Made by a program: the position numbers and the translations under genes
Assembly (NCBI GenBank): GCA_018263335.1
Contig: JADFCY010000002.1
Coordinates: 100,249-164,248 of the forward strand
DNA from: Methanolinea sp.
GTDB lineage: Archaea; Halobacteriota; Methanomicrobia; Methanomicrobiales; Methanospirillaceae
DNA length: 64,000 bases
Direction: 5' to 3'
The notes under the pieces: model-generated
Databases searched by the model: none
Told to the model about the DNA's origin: nothing
The model's input: only the letters and a program-made list of their open reading frames with translations
Shown: in pieces, positions 43,955 through 52,612 of the stretch
How positions within the stretch are numbered: the stretch's first letter is position 1
How the letters are laid out: every line of letters begins with the position of its first letter

Positions 43955-45310
43955 CTACGTCCGGTGATAGTCATCGGAGAACCGGGTGATGTCGTCCTCT
44001 TCCAGATACTCGCCGATCTGGACCTCGATGACCTCGAGCGGTATCTTCCCCGTATTAGCCAGCCTGTGCTTCGTGCCGGCAGGGACGAACGTGCTCTCTC
44101 CCTGCCGCAGGTGGATGGTGCGGTCGCCCAGGATCACGTCCGCCATGCCACTCACGACAATCCAGTGCTCGCTCCGGTGATGGTGCATCTGCAGCGAGAG
44201 TTTCCTGCCGGGCTTGACCGTCACTCTCTTTATCCGGAAGAACCTGGACCGTTCAAGATCGGTATAGGAGCCCCAGGGCCGATGCACCTGGAGGTGGTAA
44301 TCAACGATGGTGTCGCCGCGTTCCTGGAAGCGCTTCACAAGTTCGCTCACCTTCTCTGTCGAGTCCATGTGGCAGGCAAGGAGGGCGTCGCCGGTATCGA
44401 CCAGCACAAGGTCCTGCACCCCGATCAGCGCCGCACGTCTCCCCGGTGCATAGACAAAGTTGCGCGCCGAGTCAATCATCTCTGCATGACCCGCATTGCC
44501 GGAACTGTCGTGCGGACTGTGCTCATACCAGGCACGGAACGTCCCGAGGTCGGTCCACCTGGCTCTGAGGGGGACCACCGCCACCTTCTCCGAGTGCTCG
44601 AGGAGCCCGTAGTCGATGGAGAGGGCGGGCAGGCTCCCGTACTCCCTGATCCCATCCCTGAACCGGGAATAGAGGTCTGGCTGGTGTTTCGCAAGTTCAT
44701 CAAAGAAGACGCCCGTTGAGAAGAGAAATATCCCGCTGTTCCAAAGGAACCCCGCATCCATGTAAATCTTTGCGGTCTGGGAATCCGGTTTCTCCCGGAA
44801 CCTGCGTACCCGTGCACCGAGTGGTAAGGGATCGCCAGGGTCAATGTACCCATATCCTGTGTAGGGGTGCGTGGGAACGACCCCGAAGGTGACGAGGTAC
44901 TGGGTGGAAATGCTTCTCGCCGCCGAAATCTCGTCCATGGCCCCGACGTCGAGGTGATGATCACTTGGGAAGACCGCCACGTCACAGGGTCCATACTCGT
45001 CCTCGACATGCTGCAGTGCCCACGTGATGGCTGGCAGCGTATTTCTCCCCACCGGCTCCTTTAAGATCCTCTCATCAGGTACATGGATTCCAATCTCCTC
45101 GAGCTGGTTTTTGACAAGGTACTGGTGTGCATGGTTTGTCACCACAAATACCTCGTCGGGCCCGGATATCCGAAGCGCCCTCTGCCAGGTATCCTGGAAG
45201 AGGGAGGTCCCGTTGAATTTCAGGAACTGTTTCGGGTTGTGAGTGCGCGAGAGCGGCCACAGCCGCGTACCCACCCCGCCTGCGAGGATTATGGACTTGA
45301 TGGATTCCAT
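43955..45310 (-). CDS. manC: Mannose-1-phosphate guanylyltransferase / mannose-6-phosphate isomerase
   Basis: 451-aa bifunctional ManC/AlgA-type enzyme that makes GDP-mannose for glycans and may also interconvert mannose and fructose 6-phosphates. The N-terminal nucleotidyltransferase domain has ILAGGVGTRLWPLSRTHNPKQF, FPSDHHL, GYGYID and EKPD. The C-terminal cupin (about residues 340-451) has VKPGRKLSLQMHHHRSEHW with the metal histidines, and ESTFVPAGTKHRLAN. Two glycosyltransferases elsewhere in the window are possible users of its product. It is complete from ATG 45310. Confidence 0.95.
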   Translation of the reverse strand: MESIKSIILAGGVGTRLWPLSRTHNPKQFLKFNGTSLFQDTWQRALRISGPDEVFVVTNHAHQYLVKNQLEEIGIHVPDERILKEPVGRNTLPAITWALQHVEDEYGPCDVAVFPSDHHLDVGAMDEISAARSISTQYLVTFGVVPTHPYTGYGYIDPGDPLPLGARVRRFREKPDSQTAKIYMDAGFLWNSGIFLFSTGVFFDELAKHQPDLYSRFRDGIREYGSLPALSIDYGLLEHSEKVAVVPLRARWTDLGTFRAWYEHSPHDSSGNAGHAEMIDSARNFVYAPGRRAALIGVQDLVLVDTGDALLACHMDSTEKVSELVKRFQERGDTIVDYHLQVHRPWGSYTDLERSRFFRIKRVTVKPGRKLSLQMHHHRSEHWIVVSGMADVILGDRTIHLRQGESTFVPAGTKHRLANTGKIPLEVIEVQIGEYLEEDDITRFSDDYHRT

Positions 45311-45381
45311 ACGGTCAATACTCTCTTTGACCCTGTTTCCACTTATGACTTCCCCAATTCATGTTCTCACCAAAAAGAGAC

Positions 45382-45945
45382 TCATGATCCCCTGCCCGTG
45401 ATGCCGAGCGCACCTCGTACTTTCAGCGTAACATCCCCTGCCACCTTTTCCTGGTTCCGGCGGTCGAGTAAAAAGACCTCGACATCTCTTCGTGCCTTGA
45501 CCACCTCGATGAACGGTGTCCCCCTGAGAGCGATGGTGGCTAAAAGCACCCAAGGCCCGTCCAGGACCTCCGTCACACGCATGCGAAAGAGAGGAGAGAG
45601 GCATTCCATCTTTCCTATCTCGTCGATGATGACGAGTCGTGCGTCTGCAAGCCGCAATTCCTGGAGGAATGCCTCAAAACCTGGCACGTCGACCCCGAAC
45701 TTTCCCACACGCCAGTGGGATTTCATGCTGACGTGCGCAAGGATGCCTTTCCTGCCGCAGAATGAGACAAGTGCAAATCCACTCCTCTCACCCGCGTCCC
45801 TGATCTCCCTCGTGACAAAACCTGCGAGGGGAACACCTGCAAGCTCCCGCGCAACATTCTCGATAAGGGTGGTCTTTCCGCAACCAGGTGCACCGGTGAT
45901 GAGAATGTTCATCCCTGATTCTGCAGGGTCCATCGCTCTATTCAT
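45382..45945 (-). CDS. Nucleoside-triphosphatase, THEP1 type
   Basis: 187-aa P-loop NTPase. Walker A ITGAPGCGKTTLIENVA, then GFVTREIRDAGERSGFALV, the Walker B-like LVIIDEIGKMECLS and a C-terminal helix region are the signature of the THEP1 family, which hydrolyses NTPs and dNTPs. Start ATG 45945 overlaps the stop of the TPR gene and has AAGGA upstream; ATG 45912, directly before the P-loop domain, is an alternative. Confidence 0.88.
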   Translation of the reverse strand: MNRAMDPAESGMNILITGAPGCGKTTLIENVARELAGVPLAGFVTREIRDAGERSGFALVSFCGRKGILAHVSMKSHWRVGKFGVDVPGFEAFLQELRLADARLVIIDEIGKMECLSPLFRMRVTEVLDGPWVLLATIALRGTPFIEVVKARRDVEVFLLDRRNQEKVAGDVTLKVRGALGITGRGS

Positions 45946-46672
45946 GAAAAAGAGTTCCTTTTATCCACCTCTGTCCTGCGAGGGCGACTGCCATTGAGAG
46001 GGCAAGCGAGATCACGCCGATCCACCCTTGCAGGAGGGGTGCAGAGGGGATTGTCGGATGAGTGGTGACAGGTTCTGGCGCCAGAGACGTGCTCGCTCCA
46101 GGGGTTGTCTGGCGCACGGTAACTGATGGTTCCGCGACCGGTGTGCCGGTTGGCACGCGATCTTCGAGATACGCCCGGGCAACCCTGAGGTTCTCAGACG
46201 CGGGAATGTGTGCGGGCCGGATACTAAGCGAACGCTCGTACGCGTCTGCCGCGGCCCGGTACTCCTTCATGACAAGGTAGGTGTTACCAAGGCAGAAATA
46301 TGCGCCATCGTGGCGGGGGTTTATCTCCACGACTTTCCGGTACACCGTGGCAGCTTCAGAGTAGCGTTGTAGGAGGAAGAGCACCTCTGCTTTTCCCATC
46401 AATGTCTGAGCATCGTAGGGATCGAGAGCGAGAGAATCGTTGAATGCCTCGAGTGCCTCCTCATAGCGGCCACCCGCGGTCAGGTCCCTTCCGGCTGCCG
46501 CAAGGGCTGCGGGATCACTTGAGGAGCCGTAACCCGAAGCAGCGCCTCCGTCAGAGGAATCCCCGGAACCTGGATTACCTCCGCATCCGCAGTCGTCCGC
46601 AATGACTGGCACTCCATAGGCCAGCAGGATCACGAGGACTGTCGCAAGAACCGGAAAGGAGCGCACCCACAT
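45938..46672 (-). CDS. Membrane-anchored TPR protein
   Basis: 244 aa. Signal peptide (VLATVLVILLAYGVPVIA), a Cys/Gly-rich stretch (DDCGCGGNPGSGD), three TPR units about 55-165 (YEEALEAFNDSLALDPYDA, YSEAATVYRKVVEINPRHD, YRAAADAYERSLSIRP), a Thr/Pro-rich linker, and a C-terminal membrane helix (WIGVISLALSMAVALAG) with a short tail. The repeats face outside. It probably brings surface proteins together; the partner is unknown. It overlaps the NTPase gene by 8 bases. Confidence 0.8.
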   Translation of the reverse strand: MWVRSFPVLATVLVILLAYGVPVIADDCGCGGNPGSGDSSDGGAASGYGSSSDPAALAAAGRDLTAGGRYEEALEAFNDSLALDPYDAQTLMGKAEVLFLLQRYSEAATVYRKVVEINPRHDGAYFCLGNTYLVMKEYRAAADAYERSLSIRPAHIPASENLRVARAYLEDRVPTGTPVAEPSVTVRQTTPGASTSLAPEPVTTHPTIPSAPLLQGWIGVISLALSMAVALAGQRWIKGTLFHE

Positions 46673-46795
46673 GTACTATCTCCCTCTGCAGACCCTCATT
46701 TAAAGGTAATGAAAAGAGTAAAAAACGCGTGATTTTGTGACACTGGTATCACAGAGGTATCACTCGTGAAGATGAGGGGGCAGGATGCTTCCAAC

Positions 46796-47173
46796 TCATG
46801 CATCCGGGACCTGCTTGAGTGCGACCTCGATTGCCACTTTCAGCTCCTCGTCCTTGAAGGGCTTGAGCAAAAATCCGCTCGGGCCTGTATCGATTGCACG
46901 GGAGAGGGTCTCGTCATCTGAATGCGCAGTCAGGTAAATGAAGGGGATGTCGTATTCTCGCCTGATCTGCGAGCCAAGTGCAGTCCCGTCATCACCTCCC
47001 GCAAGGATGATGTCGATGAGGACAAGGTCCGGGGCCCCTGATCTGATCCGGGAAATAGCCTCTTCCACAGTCTGTGCAGTCCCTTTCACCTCATACCCGA
47101 GTTTCTTCAGGCGCCATGATATCAGCTGGCTGATAACAGGATCGTCTTCAACAACCAGGATTGATTTCGTCAC
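46796..47173 (-). CDS. Single-domain response regulator (CheY-like)
   Basis: 125 aa, just a receiver domain. The acidic pair EDD near residue 9, phospho-acceptor Asp in LVLIDIILAGGDDG, Thr in IYLTAHSD and Lys in FLLKPFKDEE are all present. No output domain follows. It lies 97 bases after the sensor kinase on the same strand and is its probable partner. Confidence 0.93.
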   Translation of the reverse strand: MTKSILVVEDDPVISQLISWRLKKLGYEVKGTAQTVEEAISRIRSGAPDLVLIDIILAGGDDGTALGSQIRREYDIPFIYLTAHSDDETLSRAIDTGPSGFLLKPFKDEELKVAIEVALKQVPDA

Positions 47174-47270
47174 CTTTCCATGCTCCCTCGTATCCTCTTC
47201 AGCATCAGGATATCTGCAACCCCTTCTTTATTAACCTGATGATCTCCAAAAAGATGGTCAGAGTTCATTG

Positions 47271-49115
47271 TCATTTCCGTTTCACTCCCCTGAACGTTCC
47301 CTTCGGCAGGAATACTTCAAACCTCGCTCCCACACCAGGCTCCCCGGTCTCGATGATCGAGATCCCGGTGATATCGAGGATCTCTCGCGCAAGGAACAGG
47401 CCAAAACCGCTGCTCTTCCCATACTCCTTCTCAAAGATCTTCTCCTTCTCATCGCACGGGATGCCGATGCCATCATCTTCAAAAGAGAGGATGAGCCCAT
47501 AGGAACTCATAGTAGTGCCGATCGCAAGCGTGGAGATACCCCCGCCGTGTTTCAATGCATTTTCCACGAGGTTGTAAAACACTCGTTCGAGGAGAGGGTC
47601 GGCATACACCTCAAGGTCGTGCACATCGCACTCGATGCGGACGAGAGAGAGATCGAACGCGTGAAGGGCATCCCGCAGGACCTTCCTCATGTCCTGCCAA
47701 ACAGGGGCGTGCACACCGATATCCTCGTATTCCTTTGTGAACGCAACCTGTCGTTCGATATTATGCCCCACGCGCTCCATCTTCCCTAGGAACTCTGCCA
47801 TCGGAGGGCTGTCCACCTGTTCCCTTGCCAGGTCCAGGTAGAGCATGAGTGCAGTGACCTGATTGAGGATATCATGCCTCGTGATACGGGAAAGGAGGCT
47901 TAATTTTCTGTTCGCCATCTGCAGGGACTCCTCAGCCTGGACCATGTCCGTGATGTCCCGCCCCACCGACTGGTATTCCCTGATTTCGCCTTTCTCATCG
48001 AAGATCGCCTGGTCGGTCCAGCTCTGCCACCTCACCTCGCCGCCAGAGAGGATTACACGGTGCTGGATGTATCCAGTCGGGTTTTCACGGGTAAGAGAGG
48101 CAAAATGCTTTCGCACAAGAGGCAGCTCATCCGGAGGTATGCGGGCACGAAACCGGCTCCCGACAATCTCGTCGTACGATCTTTCGTAGTAACGGCAGAA
48201 TGCAGGATTCGCGAACAGGTATGTCCCGTCCGGGAGGAAACGGGCGATGAGGTCTTCCTGGCTGTCGACAATCCCTTTGTACCTTGCTTCGCTCTCCCGG
48301 AGTGCCTCCTCCATCCGGCGGCGCTCTGTCACGTCGCGAATCGATTCGATTGCACCGATGATGTTGCCATCGTGGTCATAGAGAGGGGAGGCTTTTCCCC
48401 AGAGGATCACTTTCTGGCCAGCGAGCCGGGGGAGGTCCGTCTCGCCAATGAGAAGATCGCCTTTCTTGTGGACTACGCCGTAATACCTCTTGGCTATCTC
48501 GTCGGAAGATTCGAAGATGAGGTCAATGAGGATTGGACGCCTCTCGCCGTAAAAGGGGATCGAGTACTCGTAGTTCCCCTTGCCGAGGATATCACGCGCG
48601 GGGACGCCGGTCATCTCCTCGATGGAGTGGTTCCAGGCGATGACCCTGCCTTCCCTGTCGATCGCAAATGTCGCATCCGGGAGGAAATTGATGATATCAG
48701 AGAGTCTCTGCTCTGACATCCTGAGTGCAAGTTCGGCACGTTTCCGGCTCACCGCCTGCTCTATCATGTTCCGCAGCTCTGCAAACTGCGACCTGGGGTG
48801 ACCACCCTTCTGGAGGTAAAAGGCCGCACCAAGGTTGAGGGCCTCGATTGCGACATGCTCCCTTCCCCGCCCGGTGAAGATGATGAAGGGGATGTGGGGA
48901 AAAGCAGCCTTTGTCGCCCGGAGGAGGTCAATCCCATTCATCTGCGGCATCTCGTAATCCGACACGATGACATCGAACTCACGTGCCTTCAGGATCTCAA
49001 GGGCTTCACTGGCGCTCAATGCTGTGGAGATCGCCATATCACCTCCCTTCTCGAGGAAAATCTTCGTCACATCAAGGAGGGATACTTCGTCATCGACCAG
49101 GAGAACCTCAATCAG
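47271..49115 (-). CDS. Hybrid sensor histidine kinase: receiver, two PAS domains, kinase
   Basis: Cytoplasmic, no membrane segments. The receiver domain is about 1-115 (Asp in VSDYEMPQMNGIDLL, Thr in IFTGRGRE). PAS domains follow at roughly 140-255 and 260-375 (VIAWNHSIEEMTG, GTYLFANPAFCRYYER). The phospho-acceptor region is TRHDILNQVTALMLYLDLA, and the ATPase has VENALKHGGG, DDGIGIP and GFGLFLAREIL. The receiver's acidic pocket (VLLVDDEVSLLDV) lies upstream of the first ordinary start codon in frame (GTG 49070). A start at CTG 49115 (or ATT 49112), behind GGAGTGA, restores a full receiver and gives 614 aa; this start is inferred. Confidence 0.82.
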   Translation of the reverse strand: MIEVLLVDDEVSLLDVTKIFLEKGGDMAISTALSASEALEILKAREFDVIVSDYEMPQMNGIDLLRATKAAFPHIPFIIFTGRGREHVAIEALNLGAAFYLQKGGHPRSQFAELRNMIEQAVSRKRAELALRMSEQRLSDIINFLPDATFAIDREGRVIAWNHSIEEMTGVPARDILGKGNYEYSIPFYGERRPILIDLIFESSDEIAKRYYGVVHKKGDLLIGETDLPRLAGQKVILWGKASPLYDHDGNIIGAIESIRDVTERRRMEEALRESEARYKGIVDSQEDLIARFLPDGTYLFANPAFCRYYERSYDEIVGSRFRARIPPDELPLVRKHFASLTRENPTGYIQHRVILSGGEVRWQSWTDQAIFDEKGEIREYQSVGRDITDMVQAEESLQMANRKLSLLSRITRHDILNQVTALMLYLDLAREQVDSPPMAEFLGKMERVGHNIERQVAFTKEYEDIGVHAPVWQDMRKVLRDALHAFDLSLVRIECDVHDLEVYADPLLERVFYNLVENALKHGGGISTLAIGTTMSSYGLILSFEDDGIGIPCDEKEKIFEKEYGKSSGFGLFLAREILDITGISIIETGEPGVGARFEVFLPKGTFRGVKRK

Positions 49116-49201
49116 AACAAATCACTCCAACGGCCACGCGTTTCATCACTTCTTGACCTGCTGAAAGATAAAAATAACAGGTTGTCAGGTACAGGGCCTC
49201 A

Positions 49202-49615
49202 CTACCTCATCATGATTTGGACTGCAGTCGGATATTTGCGCAGGAGGGCAAAGACGAGTGCCCTCCCCACCCAGGCCCTTCCGTTCTCCATCCGCCTCTC
49301 TGTCGAGAGATCGCCAAGTTCCTGCAATGCGGCAAGCGCAACCTCATCTGTGAGCATGCAGCTGTCCGAAACCTCCATATCAAAGTAAAAGAGAATGGGG
49401 AGCTTCAGCGCGGACCGCAGACGGGCTGGAAGGAGTTTCCCAATCTTCCTGATCACATCCCTGTCAAAGACGTGCTCCCTTCCTGCCCGCGTGGTGGCAA
49501 CCGGTCTTTCCATCTCAAGGAGGAGGGATAGGGGGACCCTCGCTGACACCACCCCATCGTTGATCTTTCCCATCTCGAGGCTCATCCACCGTCGGAGGAC
49601 GGACTCGTCATACAT
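49202..49615 (-). CDS. UPF0216 (DUF61) family protein
   Basis: 137 aa. It has the pattern of the archaeal UPF0216 family: ARVPLSLLLEMERP, HVFDRDVIRKIGKLLPA and LKLPILFYFDMEV. Function unknown. It ends 86 bases from the sensor kinase start region and the two may share a transcript. Between it and the K+ channel gene there is a 197-base gap (49616-49812) with no recognised feature. Confidence 0.7.
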   Translation of the reverse strand: MYDESVLRRWMSLEMGKINDGVVSARVPLSLLLEMERPVATTRAGREHVFDRDVIRKIGKLLPARLRSALKLPILFYFDMEVSDSCMLTDEVALAALQELGDLSTERRMENGRAWVGRALVFALLRKYPTAVQIMMR

Positions 49616-49812
49616 CCAGAAGCGCTCCTGCCGGTCTTTCCTCTCCCTTCAGCGACCCGGGGGTTGTGATCCGGGCATGCTGGACGGGCGGCCCTCCGGA
49701 TACAGCCACCGCTGACACGCGGCGATTGTTCACCCTGGGATCCACTCTCTTTTCACCACCTTTCCATTTCCCGCCACTCATTCTGACACCTCCCCCTTCT
49801 CCCGGGCAGCCA

Positions 49813-50685
49813 TCATCTCTTTTTCCACAGATCCCTTCCGCGTATCTCTGTTTTACAGTGGGGGCAGAGGAATACTTCTTCTTCAGCGTCGCCAGGCGTC
49901 CGGTTTTTCACCGGCATCCGCCTCTGCAGCTCCTGCGTAAACCCTGATGCGAGTATCCCTGCCGGAAGGGCAAAGATGCCGATTCCAAGCAGCGTGATGC
50001 AACCGCCAAGGACCTTCCCCGCGGCGGTCATCGGGACCATGTCGCCGTATCCCACTGTCGTGAGTGTGACAATGCCCCACCACATTGTCGCAGGGATGCT
50101 CGTGAAGACCTCCGGCTGGCCAGGCCGCTCTATCTGGAACATAAGGGTCGATGCAGAGATCAGGGCGATGAAGAGGACAAGGTATGCAGTGATCAGCATA
50201 TCCCTCTGGGCCTTCACCACGCGGATGATCATGTTGATCGAGTCAGAATACCGGATGAGCTTGAATATGCGAAAGACCCTCAATACGACGAGCCCTGTGA
50301 GGTTGATCCCAATAAATAACTCGAGGTAGAATGGTAATACCACGATGAGGTCGATCAGGGCAAAAGGTGTGAGCATCCATGCCAGTCTCCCTCTCACGGG
50401 GGATGCATACCTCGGGTCGGCCGTGCAGGACCATACCCTGAGAGGATATTCGATAGAGAAGACGATGGTCGTGAAGAAGAAGATGATATCAAAAGCCATC
50501 CCGAATTGCGCATCCAGGGTTTTTACCGAAGAGAGGACCATTATGGCAATCGAGACGAGGATTACCAGGGTGATGAAGACATCAAAGAACCTCTGGAAGA
50601 ATGCACCGACGCTTGCCTGGTCATAGCCAGGTTCGAGCACGTCGTATACACGTTCTTTGAGAGAAGGAGCTTCCATATTAGCCAT
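49813..50685 (-). CDS. Voltage-gated-type potassium channel with C-terminal CxxC motif
   Basis: About 290 aa with six membrane segments. S4-like region FRIFKLIRYSDSINMIIRVVK has basic residues spaced as a voltage sensor. The pore loop reads SIPATMWWGIVTLTTVGYGDMVP with the TVGYG potassium filter, then the S6 helix LLGIGIFALPAGILASGF. The short tail has CPHCKTEIRGRDLW, half of a zinc ribbon. A TTTAAG at 50703-50708 acts as a minus-strand TATA for a leaderless start at 50685 or 50676; an upstream ATG at 50715 is less likely. Confidence 0.88.
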   Translation of the reverse strand: MANMEAPSLKERVYDVLEPGYDQASVGAFFQRFFDVFITLVILVSIAIMVLSSVKTLDAQFGMAFDIIFFFTTIVFSIEYPLRVWSCTADPRYASPVRGRLAWMLTPFALIDLIVVLPFYLELFIGINLTGLVVLRVFRIFKLIRYSDSINMIIRVVKAQRDMLITAYLVLFIALISASTLMFQIERPGQPEVFTSIPATMWWGIVTLTTVGYGDMVPMTAAGKVLGGCITLLGIGIFALPAGILASGFTQELQRRMPVKNRTPGDAEEEVFLCPHCKTEIRGRDLWKKR

Positions 50686-50845
50686 GGATTGAGCGTTCAA
50701 CTTAAAGATTCTCATCCTCCGCCTGAGTAATATAAAACCTGGGGACTCGTGGGGCACGCATCCCCGGGTGGGCACGCGGAATGAGAATCCATTCCTGTTA
50801 AAAGGGCCATATAGAGGGAGGACGCACACGGTTACCGGGGATTCC

Positions 50846-50989
50846 ATGGATCTCATCTCGCTCGCCGGGTTCCTGGCTCTCGTGATCGTGGGGATTACCG
50901 TCGTTCTCTTCCTCATCAGGATTGTATGGTCGCTTGTACCCGCCGCCATCGTGGCGCTGGGAGTATACCTGGTCACCTCCAGTCTCTGA
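50846..50989 (+). CDS. Small hydrophobic membrane protein (47 aa)
   Basis: Two hydrophobic stretches, LAGFLALVIVGITVVLFLI and IVWSLVPAAIVALGVYLV, separated by an Arg, could cross the membrane twice. ATG 50846 has GGGG nine bases upstream, and a TAATATAAAACC TATA candidate lies near 50728-50739. The layout slightly resembles BofA-like proteins, but this one is too short to assign. Confidence 0.5.
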   Translation: MDLISLAGFLALVIVGITVVLFLIRIVWSLVPAAIVALGVYLVTSSL

Positions 50990-51082
50990 TTGGACGGGAG
51001 TTGAATTTCTCGCGGTTGTAGCCCTTTCCTTCCTCTCTAAAATCCTTGTAAAATAGGGGAGATCCCCGGGGATCGGACTTTT

Positions 51083-51826
51083 CTATTGTTCAGAGATCCT
51101 AGTGGCGATATGGATCACACTCACGAGGTTTCCGTCCCCGTCAAGTTCTGGGGTGCAGGAGACGAGGTATCGCCCGTTCATCGCCTCGACAGGCATCTGC
51201 ATCACTTCGTATCGCTTCGTCGTGATCATTGTAACCAGGGGGCAATGCGGTGGCGGGTTTTCGCGATGATGGAAGAGTTCAAAACACCTCCTTCCAAGGA
51301 CTTCGGCCATTGTGCACCCCACGGCCTCGAGCGATGCGCGGTTCGCGGCGATGATGCGGTGATCAGGTGCAAGGATGGTGATGGGGTTTTCCACCGCGTT
51401 GAAGAGGTGCTCCCACTCCGAACGGATCCGCCGGACCTGCTCCTCAGCCCGCCTCTTCTCGACCGCCTGGCGTATCTTGTGGGAGAGTTCCGCAAACTGG
51501 ACCAGTGGGTCCCCGCCTTTCTGGAGGTAGAAACTGGCACCGCTGGTGAAGGCATCGATCACCACATCCTCCCTTCCCCGCCCGGTGAACATGATGAAAG
51601 GGACACAATTTCCATCCCCTCGGATCGCTTTCAACAGAGCGAGTCCGTCCATCCCAGGCATCATGTAGTCCGAGACAATCGCATCATAGTGCTGCTCGCG
51701 GATGCGATCGAGCGCCTGCACAGGATGTTCAAGTGTGTCGACGGAAAAATCCTCTTCTCTCTGCAGGAACCTCTTCCCGAGTATGAGGAGATCAGGGTCA
51801 TCGTCGATGTAAAGAACGGAGATCAC
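51083..51826 (-). CDS. Response regulator with PAS domain
   Basis: 247 aa. Receiver 1-120: SVLYIDDDPDLL (acidic pair), VSDYMMPGMDGLALL (phospho-Asp), FTGRGRE, and LQKGGDP with the conserved Lys. The PAS domain about 140-247 has ITILAPDHRIIAANRASLEA and GRRCFELFHHRENPPPHCP, a CxxxxxC-containing stretch often seen in methanogen PAS domains. No kinase or DNA-binding output. It is close in sequence to the receiver of the kinase at 47-49 kb. Confidence 0.9.
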   Translation of the reverse strand: MISVLYIDDDPDLLILGKRFLQREEDFSVDTLEHPVQALDRIREQHYDAIVSDYMMPGMDGLALLKAIRGDGNCVPFIMFTGRGREDVVIDAFTSGASFYLQKGGDPLVQFAELSHKIRQAVEKRRAEEQVRRIRSEWEHLFNAVENPITILAPDHRIIAANRASLEAVGCTMAEVLGRRCFELFHHRENPPPHCPLVTMITTKRYEVMQMPVEAMNGRYLVSCTPELDGDGNLVSVIHIATRISEQ

Positions 51827-52026
51827 GTGTCCTTTCCCCCTTAAAAGGAATCTTCACATGAGGTGAAAAAATGCATGATTCTTCTCCACCTCCCGCCACC
51901 CTGAGGGAAGTTTGAACTCTGCAAGCCCCTTTTTGCACTGCCGTAATTTTGCTCAAATGGGGAGAGGGAGTGCATCGCGCGGAGAGAGGACCCGGTATCA
52001 TGCGTATAAACCGGGGAGAATGAGAA

Positions 52027-52100
52027 TGGGCTCGAGGAGATTCGAACTCCTGACCTCCGCCATGTCAAGGCGACGTCATAACCAGCTAGACCACGAGCCC
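52027..52100 (-). tRNA. tRNA-Val (GAC)
   Basis: A 74-base cloverleaf on the minus strand. Acceptor GGGCTCG pairs with CGAGCCC and discriminator A; the D arm is GTCTAGCTGGTTATGAC; the anticodon stem TCGCC/GGCGG closes the loop TTGACAT, whose anticodon GAC reads valine GUC/GUU; the T arm is AGGAG-TTCGAAT-CTCCT. There is no intron and CCA is not encoded, as is common in archaea. Confidence 0.95.
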
Positions 52101-52228
52101 GCGATTCTTCTGCGAAAGGCGCGGAGAAATGTGGGTGGACACAGTATAAAATTATTCCCTTTTTTTGCGTTTGGAGGGCAATATTGATGCATTGGCAATA
52201 CAACCAGGCAAAGAGCCGGAAGTTGCAC

Positions 52229-52543
52229 ATGATGACGGATACACATCTTCAGCAGCTGTTTCTTTACGAGCATGACGCTGGGAGGCTCGAACTCCTCGTC
52301 CGCATCGCCTACTGGATTGCCATCGGGATTGTCGCCTGGGTATACGGACTGATCGCGTTTCTCTGTCTCATCGTCCAGTGGTTCCACATCCTCATCCTGG
52401 GCAGGAGATCCCAGGGCCTCTCGGACTTTGCGAAGGGTTACCTTGAGTATATGGTGCACCGGATGCCGTATACGTACCTTATGACTGACAGGCGCCCGGC
52501 TGTTCTTTCCGACCCCGTGAAAATCTTCGAGGAGACCGGTTGA
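52229..52543 (+). CDS. DUF4389 membrane protein
   Basis: 104 aa. A hydrophobic centre IAYWIAIGIVAWVYGLIAFLCLIVQWF spans the membrane once or twice and is followed by HILILGRRSQGLSDFAKGYLEYM, the pattern of DUF4389. Function unknown. The start ATG at 52229 or 52232 is uncertain because no good ribosome site is seen. It is convergent with serA. Confidence 0.7.
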   Translation: MMTDTHLQQLFLYEHDAGRLELLVRIAYWIAIGIVAWVYGLIAFLCLIVQWFHILILGRRSQGLSDFAKGYLEYMVHRMPYTYLMTDRRPAVLSDPVKIFEETG

Positions 52544-52612
52544 ATACACGGGGGGGTGCCGGGGGTATTCATGCCCCGCACTCCCCTCCGAGAGGGAAAA
52601 CGTGCGGCTTGT

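Noticed and set aside
46741-46765. GGTATCAC direct repeats resembling the Mo/W operator
   Set aside because: They are direct, not inverted, differ from ACTGGTATAY after the core, and lie downstream of the single-domain response regulator rather than before a tungsten gene.
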